Shown: positions 1 to 4,525 of the stretch, in pieces | Position numbering within the stretch: the first letter of the stretch is position 1 | Layout of the letters: each line of letters starts with the position of its first letter | Assembly (NCBI GenBank): GCA_038040325.1 | Contig: JBBPIM010000061.1 | Span: forward strand, 1-8,441 | Length of the DNA stretch: 8,441 bases | Direction of reading: 5' to 3' | From: Mayfieldus profundus | Lineage (GTDB): Bacteria > Actinomycetota > Thermoleophilia > Solirubrobacterales > 70-9 | Position numbers and translations under genes: made by a program | Notes under the pieces: model-generated | Databases searched by the model: none | The model's input: the letters and a program-made list of their open reading frames with translations, nothing else | What the model was told of the DNA's origin: nothing

Positions 1-17
1 GGCGTAGCCCGAGGGAA

Positions 18-35
18 CTCGCGGCTCGCCGCGAG
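18..35 (-). terminator. Hairpin beside the distal att copy
   Basis: A perfect 7-bp inverted repeat (18-24 with 29-35, 4-nt loop) overlaps the left edge of the attachment repeat. Read on the minus strand it is followed by TTCCC, a weak U-tract. By position it could be the original terminator of tRNA-Phe, separated from the gene by the insertion. The T-tract is poor, so a terminator role is tentative. Confidence 0.35.
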
Positions 36-55
36 ATGGCGAGGGCCGGAATCGA
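28..55. repeat. Distal attachment-site repeat (tRNA-Phe 3' fragment)
   Basis: These 28 bp are identical to 1814-1841. They contain the last 19 nt of tRNA-Phe (minus-strand sense) plus 9 nt of downstream sequence. The match stops abruptly at both edges (position 27 differs from 1813, and 56 from 1842). No anticodon or D-arm follows, so this is not a second tRNA. It is the expected displaced copy of an attachment core after integration into the tRNA-Phe 3' end. Confidence 0.8.
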
Positions 56-128
56 CCGAGGTTTTCGCCTGTCTCCGGGTCGCGTGTTGCCCAACAGTGC
101 CCTCCCCTGACTAGGAGGATTCGTAGAG

Positions 129-514
129 ATGACATTCGAAATTGCGACCGCAGCGTCAGACAATGGCTCCGACGTGCTGCCGATCATCGGTGCCGTGACC
201 GGGGTGTCAGCGTTCCTCGTTAGCTTCATCACGGCGGTTCGAGATCGGCCCAAGCTAGAAGTGTCCGGAACCGCCAACTACAGAAAGGTCGCTGGCCGTT
301 GGGAGCTGGCCGGGCTTCAGATCTTCGTCGCAAACATCGGTCGCAGACCGAAGACCCGCAGTTGCTTCAGCCGGGGGCGATGAATCGGTACGCCGCGGAT
401 CCTCCGGCGTCTCAGTTCCTCGCCTCAGGGGTAAAGATCTACGCCTTTGCAAAGGACTCTCGTCGCCGCGTGACCTATGCGCGCAATGAGTGGCGCCCGC
501 GGGAGACAACCTGA
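129..514 (+). pseudogene. Frameshifted small membrane protein remnant
   Basis: A strong Shine-Dalgarno AGGAGG (113-118) lies 10 nt before ATG 129. The first frame (129-383) encodes 84 aa with one hydrophobic segment (about residues 15-37). A soluble stretch follows, with a D-R-P-K-L start and L-Q-I-F-V-A-N-I-G-R-R-P. This resembles a recurrent actinobacterial/prophage hypothetical type (short TM anchor, then a beta domain ending in N-x-G-R-R-P). Just after that motif the frame turns into S/R-rich sequence and stops. A frame offset by 2, open to the TGA at 512-514, carries a plausible continuation (Y-A-F-A-K-D-S-R-R-R-V-T-Y-A-R). I infer one gene broken by a frameshift or small deletion near 340-370. 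A sequencing error or a genuinely short 84-aa protein are alternatives. Function unknown. It lies in the tRNA-Phe island and overlaps the converging minus-strand gene by 40 bp. Confidence 0.5.
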
Positions 515-837
515 TCGACCCCTGCGTTTCGGCGCTCGCCCGTTCCGACCACGGCGTCCATGAACGCCGCGTCGCCCACGCCCTCATCCAGCAGGTGCAC
601 GTAGGTCCGCAGCGTGAACCCCGGGTCGGCGTGGCCCAACCACTCCACTCCTGCCGTCTTCGCGGCGGGCTCGAGTACCCGTCGGCGCACGCAGAAGTGC
701 CGGGTCGTCTTCACTTCCTTCGACCACTTCTCGTGCTTAGTGGTCCGCTTCCGATGGACCTCGACATACATGACGGCCTGGTCGTCGTCAGGCTTGATCC
801 ACCTTCCGCACCAGTCGCAGTGAACTCGATAGCTCAT
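475..837 (-). CDS. Zinc-ribbon / integrase-tail chimeric ORF
   Basis: This ORF encodes 120 aa from ATG 837, preceded by a strong purine-rich ribosome site (GGAGGGGGAAGG on the minus strand). The N-terminal half has C7-x2-C10 and H47-F-C49 around a basic stretch, like a small zinc-ribbon protein. Residues 62-95 switch to the last segment of a tyrosine recombinase: W66-L-G-H69, then D-P-G-F-T-L-R-T-Y79-V-H-L-L, with Y79 at the nucleophile position and H69 at the conserved His/Trp position. The arm-binding and core-binding domains and the catalytic Arg/Lys boxes are missing. I infer an in-frame deletion that fused a zinc-ribbon gene to a downstream integrase, with the junction around residues 50-63. 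It cannot be an autonomous recombinase. It may be a pseudogene, or an expressed fusion since its start signals are intact. Confidence 0.6.
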   Translation of the reverse strand: MSYRVHCDWCGRWIKPDDDQAVMYVEVHRKRTTKHEKWSKEVKTTRHFCVRRRVLEPAAKTAGVEWLGHADPGFTLRTYVHLLDEGVGDAAFMDAVVGTGERRNAGVDQVVSRGRHSLRA

Positions 838-856
838 CGTCCTTCCCCCTCCGTTG

Positions 857-876
857 TGGTGCCTGGAAAGGCACCA
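857..876 (-). promoter_or_regulatory. Inverted repeat upstream of the chimeric ORF
   Basis: A perfect 7-bp inverted repeat (TGGTGCC at 857-863, GGCACCA at 870-876) with a 6-nt spacer lies just upstream of the ribosome-binding region of the gene starting at 837. It could be a 5'-UTR hairpin or a repressor operator. Only the symmetry and position support this. Confidence 0.4.
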
Positions 877-917
877 GAGGGGAGGCCGACAGGTCGCGCT
901 TGTAGCGTGCGCGGCGC

Positions 918-976
918 ATCGGAGTTTCGGCTCCGGTGCCACGCCCCCCGGGCCGTTCACCGCGGTCGCGGGGGGC
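918..976. other. Two adjacent inverted repeats in the divergent gap
   Basis: Between the divergent genes starting at 837 and 1081 there are two dyads. One is a 7-bp stem with one wobble pair (918-924 with 931-937, 6-nt loop). The other is a perfect 8-bp G/C stem (943-950 with 969-976, 18-nt loop). Neither has a T-tract on either strand, so neither looks like a standard intrinsic terminator. They may be structured UTR or protein-binding sites, or may reflect high GC alone. Confidence 0.35.
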
Positions 977-1039
977 ACTACGCGGTCCACCCTACGCCTG
1001 CTTGCAGTCGGCCGCAAGGCGTGAGAGCCGGATCTTGAA

Positions 1040-1080
1040 AGGAGTTCCCGCCTTCGAATCGAAACCCGACGGGAGCTCCT
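1040..1080 (+). promoter_or_regulatory. Hairpin abutting the GTG start of the Arg-rich protein gene
   Basis: Positions 1040-1050 pair with 1070-1080 (11 bp, one G-U wobble), enclosing a 19-nt loop that holds an 11-nt palindrome around TTCGAATCGAA (1053-1063). The left arm contains a consensus-like AAAGGAG and the right arm contains the GGGAG next to the start codon, so folding would bury both. This could modulate translation of the gene at 1081. It is inferred from sequence symmetry only. Confidence 0.35.
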
Positions 1081-1347
1081 GTGCCGGATCTGTCCCTCAC
1101 CGTCCTCCTCTTGCTGCTGGCCTGGGTGCTGCTGTCGGTGTCGCTCGGGTTCGTCTTCTTCGTTATCCCCAGCTGGCGCCGGTCGGGCCCCGGCGGTGAG
1201 CTGTACGAACACCCGCGGATCGGTCGCGGCGACCGGCGCACCGCCTCCCGTGACCGCCGCGTCGGACTGCCCGACACGCGCGCTGTGCGCACCGAGCGCC
1301 GCCGCGGGGCGAGCGAACGCCGCCGCGAACCGATCGCGATGGCGTGA
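1081..1347 (+). CDS. Small Arg-rich membrane protein, unknown function
   Basis: An 88-aa ORF starts at GTG 1081, with GGGAG (1071-1075) 5 nt upstream. Residues 5-29 form a strongly hydrophobic segment rich in Leu/Val/Phe, typical of a single membrane helix or an uncleaved anchor. The rest is a hydrophilic, Arg-rich tail with recurring D-R-R / E-R-R triplets roughly every 7-12 residues, which would sit on the cytoplasmic side by the positive-inside rule. I do not recognise the family. The helix followed by a basic tail is more protein-like than the overlapping reading frames, but in GC-rich DNA the Arg-rich tail could be spurious. It lies inside the tRNA-Phe island, divergent from the zinc-ribbon/integrase ORF. 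An 11-bp stem (1040-1050 with 1070-1080) abuts its start codon. Confidence 0.5.
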   Translation: MPDLSLTVLLLLLAWVLLSVSLGFVFFVIPSWRRSGPGGELYEHPRIGRGDRRTASRDRRVGLPDTRAVRTERRRGASERRREPIAMA

Positions 1348-1792
1348 CGTTGCGCCTGCCTGTGTGGGCCCGGCGTCGTCCTCCTTGCTTTCCGTCGCTT
1401 CATTTGTCGCTCGAAGCGCGCCATCCCCTCAGGCCCCCGTGTACGGAGCCAGCCAACTTGGCCGATAGATGACCTGGGCGGAGATGTCGTCTATCTCGGA
1501 GTCGCGCTCCTCATGCCCGACGCCGGTAGACGCGGAAGGTCGCCGCCCAGTTGAGCTGTTCGTCAAGGCCTCGCGCGGGGACGCGCTCTCGCGTCGACCA
1601 TCCCCGCCACACGAGTCGCGCTAGGGCGCCCGCCGGAGGGGCTAGTCCCGAAGGTGCGGTACCGGAGCCGACCCGGGCCGCTCGGAGACCGACTGTTCTA
1701 GAGCGTCTAGATGTGGCCGAGGCGTTCCGTTGCCCAATCCGTTGCCCACCCGCCCTTTCCGCAGCCGCAAGCGACCTGCCCTAGAACGCAGA
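1348..1792. other. Gene-free stretch in the island
   Basis: I see no convincing gene here. The open frames are short, lack ribosome sites and resemble no family I recognise. Small-scale structure includes two XbaI-type palindromes three bases apart (1697-1711) and a tandem duplication of an 11-bp unit TCCGTTGCCCA (1726-1736 and 1738-1748). It probably represents eroded element DNA close to the tRNA-side attachment site. Confidence 0.5.
1726..1748. repeat. Tandem 11-bp repeat near the tRNA-side att
   Basis: TCCGTTGCCCA occurs twice with a 12-bp period (1726-1736, 1738-1748), about 70-90 bp inside the tRNA-side attachment repeat. The core GTTGCCCAA recurs at 86-94, about 30 bp inside the distal repeat, within the palindrome TGTTGCCCAACA (85-96). 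Clustered short repeats flanking attachment cores can be arm-type integrase or excisionase sites. That role is inferred. Confidence 0.35.
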
Positions 1793-1813
1793 AACCCGCT
1801 CTGTGAGCGAGTT
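1787..1813 (-). terminator. Intrinsic terminator of tRNA-Phe
   Basis: On the minus strand, an 8-bp stem (1813-1806 with 1800-1793, one G-U wobble) with a 5-nt loop is followed by a short U-rich run (UUUCU). It begins 10 nt past the tRNA 3' end and abuts the attachment repeat on the element side. So the current tRNA terminator seems to have been supplied by the integrated DNA. Confidence 0.6.
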
Positions 1814-1841
1814 GCCGCGAGATGGCGAGGGCCGGAATCGA
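1814..1841. repeat. tRNA-side attachment-site repeat
   Basis: This is the second copy of the 28-bp direct repeat. It covers the acceptor 3' strand and T-arm 3' half of tRNA-Phe (1823-1841) and 9 nt beyond the gene (1814-1822). An incoming element carrying this sequence would restore a full tRNA after crossover, which is consistent with the intact gene seen here. Confidence 0.8.
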
Positions 1842-1895
1842 ACCGGCGACACCACGATTTTCAGTCGTGTGCTCTACCAACTGAGCTACCTCGCC
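1823..1895 (-). tRNA. tRNA-Phe (GAA)
   Basis: The 73-nt minus-strand sequence folds into a standard cloverleaf. The acceptor stem is GGCGAGG with CCTCGCC and discriminator A. A D-arm with AGCTCAGTTGGTAGAGC, the anticodon loop CTGAAAA (anticodon GAA, Phe), and a T-arm with GGTTCGATTCC are all present. The 3' CCA is not encoded. A TACCAT -10 box lies upstream and a terminator hairpin downstream. Its 3' end doubles as the attachment site of the island to its left. Confidence 0.97.
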
Positions 1896-1907
1896 GCGCA
1901 GCGGGCC

Positions 1908-1913
1908 ATGGTA
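1908..1913 (-). promoter_or_regulatory. Likely -10 box of tRNA-Phe
   Basis: TACCAT on the minus strand matches TANNNT and ends 12 nt before the tRNA 5' end, allowing a short leader. No good TTGACA-like -35 is visible at 16-18 nt spacing. Confidence 0.45.
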
Positions 1914-1967
1914 CCCGCGTGCGCGCCGCTTGGTGGGTCGCGGAAGCGCAGCCGCCTCGGCGCTCGC

Positions 1968-1973
1968 TAGGCT
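1968..1973 (+). promoter_or_regulatory. -10 box of the DUF3352 lipoprotein gene (leaderless)
   Basis: TAGGCT lies 7 nt before GTG 1981, and no Shine-Dalgarno sequence precedes that start. This spacing puts the transcription start at or within 1-2 nt of the start codon, as in actinobacterial leaderless mRNAs. The -35 is not obvious. Confidence 0.5.
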
Positions 1974-1980
1974 CACGCCC

Positions 1981-3477
1981 GTGCGCCGCCTCCTCACGAT
2001 CTCCGCTCTGGGACTGGCCTTCGGCATCGCCGGCTGCGGTGGCGGCTCGGACAGCGGCGGGGCGCTCGACAACTCCCTCGGCTACCTGCCCGCCGACTCC
2101 CCCTTCGTGGCCACCTTCGACACCGACGTGGAGGGCGAGCAGGTCAAGGCGATCGAGAAGATCGTGGACCGGTTCCCGTTCTCCGGCCAGGTGAAGGGCC
2201 AGCTGCGGCAGGGGCTCTCCCAAGCTGGCCTGGACTTCGAGAAGGACGTGAAGCCGGCGCTCGGCAACGAGTTCGTGGTCGGCGCCCTGGACTCGAAGAG
2301 CTTCACCGCCGACGACGTCGACGCCCGTATCGTCGGCGCGATCCAGGCCAAGGACAAGGACGCGCTGGAGAAGCTGGTCGAGAAGGCCAAGGCCAAGGAG
2401 GTGGGCGAGAAGGACGGAGCCAAGCTCTACTCCACGGACGGCGAGGACGCGGTCGCCATCGACGACGACGTGTTCGTCGTCGCCAACTCGCGCAAGGACC
2501 TCGAGGCCGCGCTCGAGCGCCACGACGGCGACGACCACATGACCGAGGACCGGTTCAACGAGGCCTTCGAGGGCCTGCCCGAGGACGCTCTGGTGCGCAC
2601 CTTCTTCGACGTCAAGCAGCTGCTCGACACCGATCCCGAAACCGAGGACGCGCGCAAGGTCGAGTACGTGTCCGCGATGCGCGACTTCGGGCTCACCGCG
2701 TCGTTCGCCGACGACGCCATCGACGTGGACTTCCGCCTCGGCACCGAGGGCGACGGCCTGGAGGACGCCGACCTGCCGTTCGCCACCGGCGAGGAGAGCC
2801 CGCCGGTGATCGAGGCCGACGGCGAGATCGGCTTCGGCCTCCGCGACCCGGCCCAGATCTTCCGCTTTGGCGAGACCACGGGCCAGGCGATCGATCCCGC
2901 GGGCTTTGGCCAGTACGAGACCGGCAAGCGCTCGATCGAGCGCCAGCTCGACATCAGCATCGAGGACGATGTGCTCGCACAGCTCACGGGCGATGTCTCG
3001 GCCACCACCTCGATCGACGGCAAGTTCGGTCTCCGCAGCGCGCTCACCGACGCGCCGGCCTTCGAGCGCACGCTCGGCAAGATCGCCCGCGAGCTGCCCA
3101 GCATCGGCGGCGGCTCACTCGGCAGGGTCACCCCGCCCAGCGGCGACGACGGCCTCTACTCGCTCGCCACCCAGGACGGGATGCGGATCTTCTTCGGCGT
3201 GGTGGGCGAGAGCTTCGTGCTGGCCAACGACCAGGCCAAGGCACAGGGCCTAGCGGACGCTCCCACCGCCGAGGTGGAGGGCGCGAAAGGCGCCGTCACG
3301 ATGCGCGCCGACGCCCAGCAATTGGCCACCAGTGCGATCCAGGCCTTCGGCGGCGCTTCCGGCCTGGGCGAGGCGATCGGCGGTTCTCTCTTCACCGGCC
3401 CGCTGGGGCAGCTGACCGCGTCGATGGCGGTCGACACGGACGCCGTCACCGGCAACGTGCGGCTGACCTTCGACTAG
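1981..3477 (+). CDS. DUF3352-type secreted lipoprotein
   Basis: This is a 498-aa acidic protein. I chose GTG 1981 because it directly gives a lipoprotein signal: M-R-R, a hydrophobic core, then lipobox I-A-G-C with Cys19 as the lipidation site, followed by a Gly/Ser-rich linker. The upstream extension to 1930 would bury the signal. The mature part begins L-P-A-D-S-P-F-V (36-43), a DUF3352 hallmark. Two similar modules can be seen (about 84-178 and 324-425), each running through an alpha/beta stretch to D/E-x-F-V-(V/L)-A-N. The family is common in Solirubrobacterales and has no established function. It is probably anchored to the outer face of the membrane. It appears to be transcribed alone from a leaderless promoter, and a hairpin follows its stop. 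Confidence 0.85.
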   Translation: MRRLLTISALGLAFGIAGCGGGSDSGGALDNSLGYLPADSPFVATFDTDVEGEQVKAIEKIVDRFPFSGQVKGQLRQGLSQAGLDFEKDVKPALGNEFVVGALDSKSFTADDVDARIVGAIQAKDKDALEKLVEKAKAKEVGEKDGAKLYSTDGEDAVAIDDDVFVVANSRKDLEAALERHDGDDHMTEDRFNEAFEGLPEDALVRTFFDVKQLLDTDPETEDARKVEYVSAMRDFGLTASFADDAIDVDFRLGTEGDGLEDADLPFATGEESPPVIEADGEIGFGLRDPAQIFRFGETTGQAIDPAGFGQYETGKRSIERQLDISIEDDVLAQLTGDVSATTSIDGKFGLRSALTDAPAFERTLGKIARELPSIGGGSLGRVTPPSGDDGLYSLATQDGMRIFFGVVGESFVLANDQAKAQGLADAPTAEVEGAKGAVTMRADAQQLATSAIQAFGGASGLGEAIGGSLFTGPLGQLTASMAVDTDAVTGNVRLTFD

Positions 3478-3478
3478 C

Positions 3479-3497
3479 CCGGCGCCTGGGGTGCCGG
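3479..3497 (+). terminator. Hairpin after the DUF3352 gene
   Basis: An 8-bp GC stem with one G-U wobble (3479-3486 with 3490-3497, 3-nt loop) starts one base after the stop codon. There is no T-tract, so it may be a non-canonical actinobacterial terminator or an mRNA 3'-end stabiliser. Confidence 0.4.
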
Positions 3498-3540
3498 ATA
3501 CCGGTAGGGTCGGCCCGACCCCGAGCCAGGGAGGATCGCC

Positions 3541-3819
3541 ATGAGCGTCCTAATCCGCTTCGCGCCCACGTCTGAGACCACCGCGGAGCAGTACGACGAG
3601 ACCGTCCGTCGTCTTCAGGAGGCCGGGGACTTCCCGCCGGAGGGGATGGAGTACCACGTGTGCTTTCTCACGGACGGGAACATCCGGGTCAGTGAGATCT
3701 GGGACTCGCGGGAGCAGCTCGAGGCGTTCGGGGAGCGCCTCATGCCCGTCCTGGCGAAGGTAGGGATAAATCCGGGCGAGCCGGAGGTGCTCGAGATCCA
3801 CAACATCGTCAGGCGGTAG
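3541..3819 (+). CDS. Dimeric alpha/beta-barrel (ABM-like) small protein
   Basis: This 92-aa soluble protein has a clear Shine-Dalgarno (AGGGAGG, 3528-3534) 6 nt before ATG 3541. The pattern is a beta strand with R-F-A-P (6-9), a helix at about 14-29, H39 in a strand (Y-H-V-C-F), then D-G-N-I-R-V-S-E-I-W-D-S (45-56), a second helix and a closing I-H-N strand. It matches the antibiotic-biosynthesis-monooxygenase-like or stress-responsive dimeric alpha/beta-barrel superfamily, whose members are mostly uncharacterised. No cofactor or substrate can be assigned. Its stop is 1 bp from the stop of the converging M23 gene. A TAGGGT at 3505-3510 could be a -10 box. Confidence 0.75.
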   Translation: MSVLIRFAPTSETTAEQYDETVRRLQEAGDFPPEGMEYHVCFLTDGNIRVSEIWDSREQLEAFGERLMPVLAKVGINPGEPEVLEIHNIVRR

Positions 3820-3820
3820 G

Positions 3821-4462
3821 TCAGCCGGCGCTGTCCCAGACCCGCAGATAGGGCAGCGGGTCCACGGGGCGGCCGCCGGTGTACCAGCCGCCGCCGGTCC
3901 AGATCTCGAAGTGCAGGTGCGCGCCGAACGAGCGGCCGGTGTTGCCCACCTCGCCGAGCTTCTCACCGATGCGCACGGTCTGCCCCTTGGTCACGGCCAC
4001 CGACCCCGTGCGCATGTGCATGAACACGTAGTCGCGGTCCTCGCCCGCGCCGTCGAGCACCACGTAGTGGCCGGCGCCGCTTGCCTGGTAGGCCACCGCC
4101 TTCACCACCCCGCCGCGGGGCGCCACGATCGGGGTGCCCTCCGCAGCGGCCAGGTCCTGGCCCTGGTGGGTGTGGCCCTTGCGCGGAGCGCCGAAGCGAG
4201 CCCCGGAGCTGCCGTAGGAGTAGGTGCCCACCAGCGGGAAGCGGTGGCCGGTCTCGCGGGCTCGCCTGGCTGCCGCCAGCCGCTTGCGCTTGCGACGCTC
4301 GGCGCGGATGCGGGGATCCGCCGGCACCGCGCCGCCTGACTCCTGAGGAGGCGTCTGGCGGGCCTGCGGCGCTACCGCGCCGCCGCTCTCGCCGGCCGCC
4401 GCGGTGGACGCGAACGACAGCAGCATGAGGATCGGGACGAGAAGCGGGAGCGCGCGGCGCAT
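3821..4462 (-). CDS. Exported M23/LytM-type metallopeptidase
   Basis: This is a 213-aa protein. ATG 4462 gives M-R-R, a hydrophobic core (about 5-19) and an A-S-T-A-A-A-G-E cleavage region near residue 24, a good Sec signal peptide. A TTG at 4519 would add 19 residues before it and is less likely. A low-complexity linker (25-50) repeats E-S-G-G-A-V twice, and a strongly basic helix follows (51-70). The LytM domain spans about 75-207 with the full ligand set: H99-x3-D103, H149 in F-M-H-M, and H182-L-H184-F-E. Family knowledge: Zn-dependent endopeptidases that cut peptidoglycan cross-links. A role outside the membrane in cell-wall remodelling is expected. It lies 63 bp downstream of the helicase gene on the same strand, possibly co-transcribed. 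No clear ribosome site is seen. Confidence 0.88.
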   Translation of the reverse strand: MRRALPLLVPILMLLSFASTAAAGESGGAVAPQARQTPPQESGGAVPADPRIRAERRKRKRLAAARRARETGHRFPLVGTYSYGSSGARFGAPRKGHTHQGQDLAAAEGTPIVAPRGGVVKAVAYQASGAGHYVVLDGAGEDRDYVFMHMRTGSVAVTKGQTVRIGEKLGEVGNTGRSFGAHLHFEIWTGGGWYTGGRPVDPLPYLRVWDSAG

Positions 4463-4525
4463 CCAGTAAGCACTCGACCCCCGCGGGCCGAAGCTTGACG
4501 GCCGGGCCGCCCCCTGCAACCGCGT

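Larger units (their letters stand above)
28..1841. mobile_element. Decayed integrative element at tRNA-Phe
   Basis: A perfect 28-bp direct repeat (28-55 and 1814-1841) bounds this 1.8-kb stretch. The right copy overlaps the 3' end of an intact tRNA-Phe gene, and the left copy carries only the 3' tRNA fragment. Tyrosine-recombinase elements integrating at tRNA 3' ends leave exactly this arrangement. The interval holds a tail-only integrase remnant with catalytic motifs (475-837), a frameshifted membrane-protein gene (129-514), a small Arg-rich membrane protein (1081-1347) and non-coding sequence. No complete integrase, replication or transfer gene is present, so I infer a deletion remnant or an immobile/satellite element. 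Seen: repeats, tRNA, integrase motifs. Inferred: element identity. Confidence 0.75.

Noticed and set aside
28..55. Second tRNA-Phe gene
   Set aside because: Identity with the tRNA ends after 19 nt of its 3' end; no anticodon arm or D-arm follows.
943..976. Intrinsic terminator
   Set aside because: The 8-bp GC stem is perfect, but the loop is 18 nt and neither strand has a T-tract.
838..1212. N-terminal extension of the zinc-ribbon/integrase ORF
   Set aside because: The upstream 125 codons are Arg/Pro-rich and cross the divergent Arg-rich gene. ATG 837 has a strong ribosome site and starts the conserved-looking segment.
1469..1623. 51-codon plus-strand ORF in the island
   Set aside because: No ribosome site, no recognisable similarity, and length expected by chance at this GC content.
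1730..2194. Plus-strand frame reading through the tRNA
   Set aside because: Its G-P-E-S-N-R-R-H-H-D-F-Q-S stretch is the antisense translation of tRNA-Phe, a well-known spurious annotation.
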